Assembly (NCBI RefSeq): GCF_004349215.1
Contig: NZ_SMKU01000005.1
Coordinates: 16,625 to 80,624 of the forward strand
Source of the DNA: Actinomadura rubrisoli
GTDB taxonomy: Bacteria; Actinomycetota; Actinomycetes; Streptosporangiales; Streptosporangiaceae
DNA length: 64,000 nucleotides
Reading direction: 5' to 3'
The notes below the pieces were generated by a model. That model had not been told where the DNA came from, did not search any database, and was given only the letters and a program-made list of their open reading frames with translations. Positions 32,556-40,934 of the stretch are shown piece after piece. How positions within the stretch are numbered: position 1 is the stretch's first letter; each line of letters starts with the position of its first letter. A program made the translations under genes and the position numbers.

Positions 32556-33544
32556 CGGGTGACCTCCTGGGCCTGCGCGGCGTTGGCGTCGGCGTGCTGG
32601 GCACCGGGTGCCCGGTGTCCGGTGAGGGTGAGGTAGACGTCGTCCAGCGTGGGTCGCCGCAGTCCGGCGTCCCGGACGGTGACGCCCTGCTCGGCCAGCC
32701 GGCCGAGGGCCAGGCGCAGCGACTCGGGGCCGTCGGTGACCGGGACCGTGACCTGGAGCCCCTCGGCGTCGGTCTCGATGGCGCCGACGGCGAGCCAGGC
32801 CAGCGCCTCCCGCGCCTTCGCCAGCTGCCCGCGGTCGGCGACCGACAGCTCGATCCGGTTGCCGCCGATCCGTTCCTTGAGCTCGTCGGCGGTGCCGCGC
32901 GCGATCGCCCGGCCCTGGTCGACCACCACGATCTGGTCGGCCAGCCGGTCGGCCTCCTCCATGTACTGGGTGGTGAGCAGCAGCGTGGTACCGCCCTTGA
33001 CCAGCCCGCTGATCACATCCCAGAGCTGCGACCGGGCGCGCGGATCGAGACCGGTGGACGGCTCGTCCAGGAACAGCACCGGCGGGTCGGCGACCAGGGC
33101 CGCCGCCAGGTCGATCCGGCGCCGCATGCCGCCGGAGTAGCCCTTCACCGGACGGTCGCCCGCCTCCGTGAGGTCGAAGCGTTCCAGCAGCTCGCGGGCG
33201 CGCTTCTTACTGCGCCTGGCGCCCAGATGGTAAAGCCGCCCGACCATCTCCAGGTTCTCCGCGCCGGTGAGGTGCTCGTCGACGGCGGCGTACTGCCCGG
33301 ACACCCCGATGTGAGAGCGCAGCCTTGCGGCCTCGCGGACGACGTCGCAGCCCGCGACGACGGCGCGCCCGGCGTCCGGCCGCAGCAGCGTGGTCAGCAC
33401 CCGCACCGTCGTGGTCTTGCCGGCGCCGTTCGGCCCCAGCAGGGCCAGCACCGTCCCGCGCGGAACCGACAGCTCCATGCCGTCCAGCGCCGTCACCTTC
33501 CCGTACTTCTTGACTAGTCCTTCGGCTGTGATCGCGTCGCCCAT
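32552..33544 (-). CDS. ABC exporter ATP-binding protein, DrrA-like
   Basis: The 330-residue protein has Walker A GPNGAGKTTT at about 37-46, signature YSGGMRRRIDLAAAL, Walker B PVLFLDEPSTGLDPRARSQLWDVI and an H-loop replaced by Gln (LLTTQYMEEADRLAD), as in the DrrA family. The C-terminal DUF4162-type domain is present (LRRPTLDDVYLTLTGH). With the coupled permease it should export a drug or other hydrophobic compound. No dedicated regulator is adjacent; the PadR protein at 34336 is the nearest. Confidence 0.92.
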   Translation of the reverse strand: MGDAITAEGLVKKYGKVTALDGMELSVPRGTVLALLGPNGAGKTTTVRVLTTLLRPDAGRAVVAGCDVVREAARLRSHIGVSGQYAAVDEHLTGAENLEMVGRLYHLGARRSKKRARELLERFDLTEAGDRPVKGYSGGMRRRIDLAAALVADPPVLFLDEPSTGLDPRARSQLWDVISGLVKGGTTLLLTTQYMEEADRLADQIVVVDQGRAIARGTADELKERIGGNRIELSVADRGQLAKAREALAWLAVGAIETDAEGLQVTVPVTDGPESLRLALGRLAEQGVTVRDAGLRRPTLDDVYLTLTGHRAPGAQHADANAAQAQEVTR

Positions 33545-33955
33545 AGGGGGTCTCCTTGCTGATGTTCGAGGGGCAGGATCGATGGATGTCGATATCGCCG
33601 TAGTTGCGCGCGCCTCGATGACCGCGTCGGCGGTCTGGGGGCCTTGCTCAGGTGTTCAGGGGTTGCGCAGCACGCCTTCTTGGAGTGCGTGCAGGTGGCC
33701 GCGCTCTAGGCGGTCTTGGCGGTAGCGTCGGCCAGCCGCCGATGTCACCGGTGGCCGCGTTCAGCCGCAGCTCACCGGCCATCTCACCGATGTTGCCGTT
33801 GAGAACATGAAGACGCCGGGGTCGTCAACGGCACCGACCCGGATCGTTTCGTTGGAGGTGTTGAGGTCGGCCGGTCCGGTCGCCTGACCGTCCGGTCCAC
33901 CGTCCAGCTTCGGGTATGAGTTCTCAGAAACCCCGTACGCGGGTCGTGCGCGCGG
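33545..33955. other. Intergenic stretch with decayed coding sequence
   Basis: No intact gene is seen in 411 bases. On the minus strand fragments such as PADLNTSNETIRVGAVDDPGVF and then, in another frame, NIGEMAGELRLNAATGDIGG read like pieces of one lost reading frame broken by a shift near 33805. The family is not identified. The promoter of the DrrA gene should also lie near 33550-33650 but is not clear. Confidence 0.4.
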
Positions 33956-34333
33956 TCATCGGGGATCCACTTGCTCCTGCTCGGCGCGCGCGATGGCATC
34001 GGTCAGCCGCTTCCGCGCACGGGCGGGGACGTAGCCGCCCTCGGAGTAGTTCTCGACGAACGTCCCGACGAACTCCGCCGGATCCTGCCCGACGATCTCG
34101 CGGATCGGGGTTCCGTCCGCCGCGGCCTGTTCGAACAGGTCGGCGAGGTCTTCGAACATCGTCACACTGCTCTCGCTGTCGGTCGGCACGAAGTGCATCA
34201 TGTACCGCTCGATCGCGTCGACCGCCGTTCGATAGTTCTCGGGAAGCCGCGCCACACGCGCCTTGTACTCCCGCCACCGCCGCTTGGGGCCGATCACCTT
34301 TGAGATGAAGCCGCCCTTTTCGTCATCGGACAT
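33956..34333 (-). CDS. DUF1048 family protein
   Basis: The 125-residue protein reads KRRWREYKARVARLPENYRTAVDAIERYMMHFVPTDSESSVTMFEDLADLFEQAAADGTPIREIVGQDPAEFVGTFVENYSEGGYV. DPxEFxxxFxxNY is the hallmark of the DUF1048 group, alpha-helical proteins encoded next to PadR regulators. Function unknown. It starts two bases after the PadR gene ends and is surely co-transcribed with it. Confidence 0.85.
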   Translation of the reverse strand: MSDDEKGGFISKVIGPKRRWREYKARVARLPENYRTAVDAIERYMMHFVPTDSESSVTMFEDLADLFEQAAADGTPIREIVGQDPAEFVGTFVENYSEGGYVPARARKRLTDAIARAEQEQVDPR

Positions 34334-34335
34334 GA

Positions 34336-34665
34336 TTACCTGCCTCCTTCACGGAGCTGTTCGAGCCGTTCTGCGAGGAAGCTCCAGGTCCTCCAGAACT
34401 CTTCGAGATATTCCCGTCCCTGAGCGTTGATGGAATACACCTTGCGCGGCGGCCCCTTCTCGGACGGAACCCTCTTCACGTCGACCAGGCCGCGCTGCTC
34501 GATCCTGACCAACAGCGCGTAGATGGTGCCTTCGGCGATGTCGGAGAAGCCCTGATCGCGCAGCCACGCCGTGATCTCGTAGCCGTACGCGGACCGGCCG
34601 GACAGGATCGCCAGGACGATGCCCTCCAGCGTCCCCTTGAGCATCTCCGTCATCTGCTTGCCCAT
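34336..34665 (-). CDS. PadR-family transcriptional regulator
   Basis: The 109-residue protein is a short PadR: MLKGTLEGIVLAILSGRSAYGYEITAWLRDQGFSDIAEGTIYALLVRIEQRGLVDVKRVPSEKGPPRKVYSINAQGREYLEEFWRTWSFLAERLEQL. YGYEITxxLRxxGF and GTIYxLLxRLExxGL are the conserved elements. ATG 34665 is supported by GAGGGGG upstream. The PadR-DUF1048 pair may control the neighbouring ABC exporter, which is inference. Confidence 0.92.
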   Translation of the reverse strand: MGKQMTEMLKGTLEGIVLAILSGRSAYGYEITAWLRDQGFSDIAEGTIYALLVRIEQRGLVDVKRVPSEKGPPRKVYSINAQGREYLEEFWRTWSFLAERLEQLREGGR

Positions 34666-34722
34666 AGAGCACCCCCTCTCAGCTACTCGGTGATGCTGAC
34701 TACAGGTAGACAGTAACACCAA

Positions 34723-34732
34723 GTACTAGTAC
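34723..34732. promoter_or_regulatory. Palindrome GTACTAGTAC upstream of the PadR gene
   Basis: This 10-base perfect palindrome lies 57 bases upstream of the PadR start in an AT-richer stretch (34690-34745). It could be an operator or simply part of the promoter. Confidence 0.35.
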
Positions 34733-34818
34733 CTAGCAACACCGAATAGTGGAGCCGCGAGCCAGAGCCGCCGCCGCGCGTACGCACATTCCCCGCCCAC
34801 ACCGTTCGCGGTGCTGGA

Positions 34819-35505
34819 TCAGCGTCGCAGCCACTCGTCGAGGAGGGCGGCCTCGGCTTTGCTGAGGCTGGGCAGTTCGGGCAGCAGGATGCGGAAGGCG
34901 GCGATGACGGCCGCCGGGTCCTGGGTGGGGACGGCGGGCTGATCCGCGAGGATGGCGCGTGCGACCGCGTCGAAGGCGGCGTCCGCCAGGTGCGGGTCGC
35001 TTTGTTCTGGCGGCAAGGTCAGCAGGGTGTGGACGGTTCCGATCCCCGCCGAGCGGATGAGATTGACGGCGCGTTCCTCGCTCACCCGAAGCCGTCCGGC
35101 GGCGGCGATCCTGTGCACACGCTCGGCGAGGATCAGTACACCCTTGGCCTGTGCCGGGGTGTGGCGTGCGCGGGCCGGGTCGAGCAGCAGGCCGTAGACG
35201 TAGGGGTTGGCCAGGCCGAAGCTGATCTGGGTGTTCCATCCGGCGCGGAGGTCTTCTACCGGGTCGTCCGAGGGCGCGGTGGTCTGCTTGCTCGCCACAT
35301 GCTCGGCGAAGACGTGCTCGGCGGCGGCATCCAGCAGGTCGTCCTTGCCCTGGAAGAAGCGGTAGAGGGCGGGAGGCTGCAGCCCGGCCTGGTGGGCAAC
35401 GCGGCGCGTGGTCACCGCGGCCGGCCCGTGGTCGCGCAGCAGGGCGGCCGCTGCCTTCATGATGCGGTCCCGGGTGATGTCCCGCCGCTGCGCGTTCGAT
35501 GTCAC
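34819..35505 (-). CDS. TetR-family transcriptional regulator
   Basis: The 228-residue protein has the HTH RDRIMKAAAALLRDHGPAAVTTRRVAHQAGLQPPALYRFFQGKDDLLDAAAEH and an all-helical ligand domain. GTG 35505 is used; a GTG at 35526 would add seven residues. It is divergent from the decayed NmrA-like gene at 35698, which was likely its target before it broke. Two candidate operators lie between (35518-35540 and 35632-35673). Confidence 0.87.
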   Translation of the reverse strand: MTSNAQRRDITRDRIMKAAAALLRDHGPAAVTTRRVAHQAGLQPPALYRFFQGKDDLLDAAAEHVFAEHVASKQTTAPSDDPVEDLRAGWNTQISFGLANPYVYGLLLDPARARHTPAQAKGVLILAERVHRIAAAGRLRVSEERAVNLIRSAGIGTVHTLLTLPPEQSDPHLADAAFDAVARAILADQPAVPTQDPAAVIAAFRILLPELPSLSKAEAALLDEWLRR

Positions 35506-35517
35506 GCAGACGATGGT

Positions 35518-35540
35518 ATCGCCCACACGTGACAGGCGAT
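35518..35540. promoter_or_regulatory. Inverted repeat ATCGCC-N11-GGCGAT
   Basis: The arms are at 35518-35523 and 35535-35540. The spacer contains CACGTG. It directly precedes the TetR start and is a candidate autoregulatory operator. Confidence 0.4.
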
Positions 35541-35631
35541 GTTATCGACGATATTGCCGATCCGCCGCTGCTGACCTGCGCGGAGATACGGGCAGCGCCC
35601 GTCGGACTCCGGGACGTCCACGCGATTGCAC

Positions 35632-35673
35632 CCAACGGAAATATCAGTGTTACCGTTCTCTGTGTTCCGTTGG
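35632..35673. promoter_or_regulatory. Inverted repeat CCAACGGAA-N24-TTCCGTTGG before the broken NmrA gene
   Basis: A perfect 9+9 repeat lies 25-66 bases upstream of ATG 35698. It probably marks the operator of the neighbouring TetR regulator at the promoter of a gene that has since decayed. Confidence 0.5.
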
Positions 35674-35697
35674 AGACATCCCAGACTGGAGCCATCG

Positions 35698-36318
35698 ATG
35701 CTGATCGTCACCGGAGCCACCGGGCACCTGGGGTCGCTGATCGTCAACCGCCTGCTGGAGCGGGTACCGGCCGACAGGATCGCCGTCAGTGTGCGCGAGG
35801 TGCCGAGCGCGTCCTGGTCGTCTCCGCGGCCATTCGAGGCGACGGCGCCCTGACCGCCAACAGGGCCGCCATCGACGCAGCACGGGGAGCGGGCGCCCAA
35901 CGCATCCTGTACACCAGCCACCAGGCTGCCTCTCCCCTGTCGCTCTTCCCGCCGCAGAAGGTCCACGCGGCTACCGAGGAGCACCTCAAGCAGCAAGAAG
36001 TCCCCTACACCGCCCTGCGCAACGGGTTCTATGCCTCCACCTTGGGTTATTACATCGGCGCGGCATTGGAGACCGGCACGCTCGCCGTGCCGCATCACCG
36101 GCCGGACCATCGCCCGGGTCGTCATGGACGACGACGAGTGGACATCCGCAGCAGTCGCCAGCGGGATGCCGCGACCGGCGGCGGAGTTCTCCCTGACGAT
36201 GTTCGCGGCATCGCGCAATGGCGAGTTCAACGCCACCGCCCCCTCACTCGAAGCCGTCATCGGCCGCCCCGCCAAGACCGTCCACGAGGTCCTGGAGGCC
36301 GCCCTGCGCTCCCGATGA
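35698..36318 (+). pseudogene. Decayed NmrA-like NAD(P)-binding oxidoreductase
   Basis: The start reads MLIVTGATGHLGSLIVNRLLERVPADRIAVSVR, an intact Rossmann motif. About 60 residues are then missing. The sequence resumes in another frame as ERVLVVSAAIRGDGALTANRAAIDAARGAGAQRILYTSHQAASP through LRNGFYASTLGYYIGAALETGTLAVP. A second gap brings it back to the first frame as VVMDDDEWTSAAVASGMPRPAAEF and a normal C-terminus ending at TGA 36318. Two internal deletions with frame changes make it non-functional. The divergent TetR gene is still intact. Confidence 0.8.
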
Positions 36319-36411
36319 GCCGAGCGCCCGTGGTGACCGGCCGCCATGAGAATCTTGGTCCCAGGACAAGGCCGAGACCGGTCCCGGGATCAGCGGTCTA
36401 GGTTCTGGCAC

Positions 36412-38283
36412 ATGTCTGTCGAGGGAGATCGAAGGACTACCGCCAACGCCGCTCCCCTGCTAGCGGGTGACCCGCGACGGCTTGGGGACTACGAACTCGT
36501 CGGCCGGCTGGGCGCCGGCGGCCAAGGCTCCGTCTACCTGGGCCATCGGACCGGTCAGCCCGGTGAGCTGGTCGCCGTCAAGCTGCTGCACAGCGCCTTG
36601 GCTCAGGACGAGGCCGCGCGCAGCCGTTTCGTCCGCGAGGTCTCGGCCGCCAAGCGGGTGGCCCAGTTCTGTGCGGCGCAGGTGCTGGCCGCCGACGTGG
36701 CCGGCCACCGGCCGTACATCGTGACCGAGTACGTGGCGGGGCCGTCGTTGCACGAGCTGGTCAGAGAGCGCGGCCCGCTCACCGGCGGCGCGCTGGACCG
36801 GATCGCGATCGGGACGGCGACCGCGCTGGTCGCGATACACCAGGTCGGGATCGTGCATCGCGATCTCAAGCCCGCCAACGTGCTGCTCGGCCCGGACGGT
36901 CCACGGGTGATCGACTTCGGCATCGCCAAGGCGTTGGACGTGACCCAGACGGTCACCAACGTCGTCGTCGGAACCCCGGCGTACATGGCACCGGAACAAC
37001 TGCGCCGCGAGCCCGCCGGGCCTGCCTCGGACGTGTTCGCCTGGGCCGGGACGATCGTGTTCATGGCCACGGGCCGGCCGCCGTTCGGCAACGATCTGCT
37101 GCCCGCCGTCTCGGAACGCATCCTCAACCAGGAGCCCGACCTCGGCGACATGTCCGGGCGGCTGCGCGAGCTCGTCGCGGTCTGCCTGGCCAAGGACCCG
37201 GCCCGGCGCCCCACAGCGCACCTGCTTCTGCTCCAGTTGCTCGGCCAGGACACCGCACCTGCCGTTGCTCCCCCACCGCGCCAGGGCGAGCACAGTTCCG
37301 GCGTCCTCGCTGCCGGGACGCCCGCCGAAGCGGAGCAGCGGCATGCGACGGAGGCGGTTCCCGCGGCGCTGCTCGAACAGGCGGCGCACATCGCGGCTGC
37401 CAAGACTCCCCACCCCTCCCTGAAATTGGACCACCTGCTGCCCGGTTCCCCAGCTGGTCTCAGCGGCCGCGGAGAAGGCACGGCACCCGGCGATGGAGTT
37501 CGCCGTGGTGCAGGGACAGGACAAGGCATCTGGCGCGGGAAAGGCGAGCCGCCGATACCGGCTCGTCGCTTTTTCCTACCCGCACTGGGTGTGCTCGCCC
37601 TGCTACTCCTCATCGTGACCGCAGGGGTGCTCGCGGTTCTCGAAGTGGTCTCCGTCGATGCGGCGTCGCTTTTCCTTGCCGTCGTGGTGCTGGCGTCGGC
37701 TCTGGTACTGCTCGCCCGGTCGCGTGATTCAGGCCGCCTCTTCGTTCTGGCAGCGGCGCTGGTCGCCCTGAGTGCCGCGTGGGCCGGAGCCGCCGGACAG
37801 CGCGGTTTCGACAGCCCGAAGTCCGAATCATCCAGTTCCAAGCCGCCCGCCCGACCGCCGTCGGCGTCGCCGACCGTCAAGGCGTTCCCACCACCACGGG
37901 CAGGACGAACCGTGCCGAACGACAAACTTCTGCCAGGCGACTGCGTGAAGGCGCCTCAAGTGGGCACCGACAAGCCACTGCCCGACCTCGTCGACATCAC
38001 GACCTGCACGAGCAACCACGACGCCGAGGTCACCTTCGTCGGCCAACTCTGGGCGCCGAACGGCCGAAACCCCGGCGAGAAGAAGAGGAGGCAGCAGACG
38101 ACCTCCCGCTGCGAGGCCGAACTGTCGAAATACGTGGGGACCCCGTACAAGCAATCAGTGTTCGATTATGCCTACTGGTTCCCGAGCGAAACGACCTGGG
38201 GCAACGGCGACCGGCAAATTGTATGCATGGCCTACTATCCGAAACACGGCCTGCACTACACGATCAAGGGAATACAAGGCTGA
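36412..38283 (+). CDS. Transmembrane Ser/Thr protein kinase with septum-formation-like ectodomain
   Basis: The 623-residue protein has an N-terminal Hanks kinase domain: Gly-rich loop LGAGGQGSVYLG, ATP-binding Lys57, catalytic HRDLKPAN with Asp151, DFG Asp168 and APE-type YMAPEQL. A 110-residue Ala/Pro-rich linker follows, then three hydrophobic segments at about 387-413, 417-436 and 443-462. The last 120 residues carry LLPGDCVKAP, TTCTSNHDAEVTFVGQLW and two further Cys, like the septum-formation/DUF4190-type extracellular domains. It probably senses an envelope signal. ATG 36412 is used; longer in-frame starts exist. Confidence 0.9.
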   Translation: MSVEGDRRTTANAAPLLAGDPRRLGDYELVGRLGAGGQGSVYLGHRTGQPGELVAVKLLHSALAQDEAARSRFVREVSAAKRVAQFCAAQVLAADVAGHRPYIVTEYVAGPSLHELVRERGPLTGGALDRIAIGTATALVAIHQVGIVHRDLKPANVLLGPDGPRVIDFGIAKALDVTQTVTNVVVGTPAYMAPEQLRREPAGPASDVFAWAGTIVFMATGRPPFGNDLLPAVSERILNQEPDLGDMSGRLRELVAVCLAKDPARRPTAHLLLLQLLGQDTAPAVAPPPRQGEHSSGVLAAGTPAEAEQRHATEAVPAALLEQAAHIAAAKTPHPSLKLDHLLPGSPAGLSGRGEGTAPGDGVRRGAGTGQGIWRGKGEPPIPARRFFLPALGVLALLLLIVTAGVLAVLEVVSVDAASLFLAVVVLASALVLLARSRDSGRLFVLAAALVALSAAWAGAAGQRGFDSPKSESSSSKPPARPPSASPTVKAFPPPRAGRTVPNDKLLPGDCVKAPQVGTDKPLPDLVDITTCTSNHDAEVTFVGQLWAPNGRNPGEKKRRQQTTSRCEAELSKYVGTPYKQSVFDYAYWFPSETTWGNGDRQIVCMAYYPKHGLHYTIKGIQG

Positions 38284-38332
38284 GCCGATCCGGGACGTCG
38301 CCATCGGCCACCTGGACAACCTTCTCAGGATC

Positions 38333-38719
38333 TCAGGCGGGTGCGGTGACCCACCACAGTGTGCCGAACGGGTCGACGAAGGCGCCCATCCGGCTGCCGT
38401 CGGCTTGCGCCGTGACCTCCATGGCCGGCCTGGCACCGGCTGTGACCGCCCGCGTGTAGGTCTCTTCGGGATCCGGCACGGTGGTCCACATCTGGATGTG
38501 CACGGGTTCGGTGGGTGAGCGCAGGCACCGGCCGCCGTCGGGTCCGGAGTCGGCGAAGAACAGCACGCTGGTCCCGATCCGCGCCTCGGCGTGCATCACC
38601 CGCTCGGGGTCCTCGGGCAGAGGCATGACGTTGGACACCTCGGCTCGGAAGGCGCTCTCGATGAACTCACCGAAGGCGTTCGCGCTGTCCACCATCACGT
38701 AGGGCGTCACCGAAGACAT
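38333..38719 (-). CDS. VOC family protein
   Basis: The 128-residue protein reads TPYVMVDSANAFGEFIESAFRAEVSNVMPLPEDPERVMHAEARIGTSVLFFADS and ends MGAFVDPFGTLWWVTAP, a PhnB/glyoxalase-like VOC protein. GAGGAG six bases before ATG 38719 fixes the start. Substrate unknown. It is divergent from the terpene synthase. Confidence 0.85.
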   Translation of the reverse strand: MSSVTPYVMVDSANAFGEFIESAFRAEVSNVMPLPEDPERVMHAEARIGTSVLFFADSGPDGGRCLRSPTEPVHIQMWTTVPDPEETYTRAVTAGARPAMEVTAQADGSRMGAFVDPFGTLWWVTAPA

Positions 38720-38975
38720 GCCGGACTCCTCACTAATCAAATTTGTCTACCTGCAAGGTACCCAGGGCCGGCCGACCTTGTCCAGTACCGCCCTGCTCCG
38801 GGCAAGGCGCGACATGTCAGCGAAGCGCGACATCTTCGGCGCCGGCGCGTCCATGGTCGGCTGGACGTGGTGGGGACTACTAGGAAGCAAGGCCCGCCAG
38901 GATCTCCCGAGGGCCGCCGGTCTGTGGTCCGATTCCTGGTTGGGCGATACGAGCGAGAACACCAAGGAGAGTCCC

Positions 38976-40079
38976 GTGACCGCCCCATCCGCGATCGCCC
39001 CCGAGATCACCATGCATCTCCCACCGGTGTACCTGCCGATGCCCCTGCTCAGCCATCCGCAGCTGGATCTGCTTGAGCAACGAGGAATCGCCTGGATGGC
39101 TCAGCACGGCTTCTGCGACGATCCGGCCCTTCGAAAACGAATCATCGACAGCATGGGCGCCCACTTCTACGGCTACGTGTGCCCGGCCGCGGACACCGAC
39201 CGATTGCAAATGGCCGTCGACTGGGCTTACTTGATGTTCCTCTTCGACGACGTCCACGGCGACAGCGCACAAACCGACGCGGACGGCGACAACTACGCAT
39301 TCCTGGATCTGGCCGTCCGCATCGTCCGCACCCTGGAAACCCCTACGGCACGCATTCTTGACTCCCGCCATCCCTTTACCGCGCCAATCGTGGATCTGGC
39401 CACGCGCCTGCACCGGTGCACGAGCCCGGTGCAGTTGCGCCGTCTGGCCGACGCGCACGCGCTGTGGCTTTTGGGAGTGGCCTGGGAGATCCCCGCCAGC
39501 CGCCACCCGGCGACCTCGCTGGACGACTATCTGTGCACCCGGCACATGTACGCCGCGGCCGCACCCACCATCACCTGGCTCCAGATCACCGATCCCGAGC
39601 CCATCGATGACACCGAGATCACCCACCCCCGGGTGCGCGCGCTGACCGAGATGGCCGGCACCGTCGCCGCCATCGACGACGACTTGTACGGCTACGGCAA
39701 AGACCAGTGGCTGGCCCGCCGCCACTCTGGGCCGGCGATGGCACCGGCGAACCTGATCGACGTTTACACCACCCAGGACCAACTCTCCCCCGATACGGCC
39801 CTGCACGCCTGCGTCGCACTACGCGACCGCATCGTCCACCGGTTCTTGCAGGTGCGCGACCAGGTCACCCCGGAAGCCTCGCCCGCCCTGACCCGCTACC
39901 TGCACAATCTCACTTGCCTGATGCGCGGCAATTACGAATATGGCCTGGCCGCCGCCCGCTACACCAACCCCGACGGCCTTCATCCAGGCGCCGTCCACAT
40001 CACGGGCTCCACGACCGACACTCCTGCCGCCGTTGGCCCGCCCGGAATTCCGGGCATCGACTGGTGGTGGGCTCCGTAG
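38976..40079 (+). CDS. Terpene synthase family protein (class I)
   Basis: The 367-residue protein has the class I terpene cyclase layout: the aromatic/Asp-rich motif FLFDDVHGD at 89-96, an effector-like region around HALWLLGVAWE, the NSE triad region AIDDDLYGYGKDQ at 233-244, and the terminal YEYGLAAARY. The metal ligands of the second motif are Asp235, Gly239 and Asp243 instead of the usual Asn, Ser/Thr and Glu. This is tolerated in some variants but weakens the motif. The product cannot be predicted. GTG 38976 is set by AAGGAGA six bases before. No prenyltransferase or P450 is adjacent. Confidence 0.85.
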   Translation: MTAPSAIAPEITMHLPPVYLPMPLLSHPQLDLLEQRGIAWMAQHGFCDDPALRKRIIDSMGAHFYGYVCPAADTDRLQMAVDWAYLMFLFDDVHGDSAQTDADGDNYAFLDLAVRIVRTLETPTARILDSRHPFTAPIVDLATRLHRCTSPVQLRRLADAHALWLLGVAWEIPASRHPATSLDDYLCTRHMYAAAAPTITWLQITDPEPIDDTEITHPRVRALTEMAGTVAAIDDDLYGYGKDQWLARRHSGPAMAPANLIDVYTTQDQLSPDTALHACVALRDRIVHRFLQVRDQVTPEASPALTRYLHNLTCLMRGNYEYGLAAARYTNPDGLHPGAVHITGSTTDTPAAVGPPGIPGIDWWWAP

Positions 40080-40082
40080 GAT

Positions 40083-40730
40083 CTACTTCAGTCTGGCCAC
40101 GGCCTCGGTAACACCGTCACCGGTCAGCTCGTCCAGCCCTATTCGCCGTCCCGTGGAAAGGAGGAGCAGATCGCCCGCCGGTCCCCGCACCTCCAGCGGA
40201 CCGTCACCGGCCGACCAATCGGCGTCGCTGGCGACGAAACGCAGCCCGGCGAAGCGCTTCTCGGTGCCGTAGAAGAAGCTCTTCCACATGTGTCGCAGCG
40301 CTGGAAGCACGCGCTCGATGGGCATTGGACGCTCTCGGCCGAGCGGCCGCGCGATGTCCTGTCCGTGCACCAGGATGTCGGTCAGCGGGTCGAGCGGCCC
40401 GCTCATCGGCAAGCGCCGGGGCTGTCCGGCCGTTTCCCTCACCTGGGCGACAAGTTCGGCGGGGGTGTACTGGAGTGCTCGCTCGCGGGCCATGTCCGCG
40501 TTCGCCACGTCGAAATCCCGAGCCCGGATCGCCCGCAGCATCATGGCGGTGAACTCGCGGTCGGCGAGCGAGAGGTGGGCGACCACATCGCGCACGGTCC
40601 AGCCGGCGCACAGCGACTGCACCTGCCATTCATGGTCGTCGAGCGTGTCGAGGAGGGCGGCCAGACCGAGTCGCTCGGCTTCAACGTCGGGCACCATGGC
40701 GACTCGGGTGCGACGGGTGAATGGAGCCAT
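40083..40730 (-). CDS. Maleylpyruvate isomerase-type (DinB-like) protein, TIGR03083 family
   Basis: The 215-residue protein has the mycothiol-dependent isomerase N-terminal domain: LDDHEWQVQSLCAGWTVRDVVAHLSLADREF, with His52 in the metal site, and LTDILVHGQDIARPLGRERPM, where His and Asp complete it. The C-terminal half is the usual small domain (LRFVASDADWSAGDGPLEVRGPAGDLLLLSTGR). Such proteins use mycothiol as a cofactor. AAGGAG lies eight bases before ATG 40730. It is divergent from the TetR gene at 40935 and probably its target. Confidence 0.85.
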   Translation of the reverse strand: MAPFTRRTRVAMVPDVEAERLGLAALLDTLDDHEWQVQSLCAGWTVRDVVAHLSLADREFTAMMLRAIRARDFDVANADMARERALQYTPAELVAQVRETAGQPRRLPMSGPLDPLTDILVHGQDIARPLGRERPMPIERVLPALRHMWKSFFYGTEKRFAGLRFVASDADWSAGDGPLEVRGPAGDLLLLSTGRRIGLDELTGDGVTEAVARLK

Positions 40731-40875
40731 GACGGGTTCTCCTTAGTCAGATCATGCATGTGTCATCAAAGTGCGCCGACGACCTCGGCCAGGGCCTGGG
40801 CCGCGCGGCACCTCGTAGTGCAGGCAGGGCGCCGGAGAGCCTGGACGGACGAGACAGGCTCGGCCGCTCCGTTCT

Positions 40876-40925
40876 AACTGAACTGAACAGTACAGGAAAG
40901 ATTCACTGTACTCAACGGTTCAGTT
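40876..40925. promoter_or_regulatory. Nested inverted repeats, candidate TetR operators
   Basis: AACTGAAC (40876-40883) matches GTTCAGTT (40918-40925). Inside lies AGTACA (40889-40894) matching TGTACT (40907-40912). Both pairs share one centre, and the set ends 9 bases before the TetR ATG. This is a 50-base symmetric control region for the divergent pair. Confidence 0.6.
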
Positions 40926-40934
40926 GGCGGTAGG

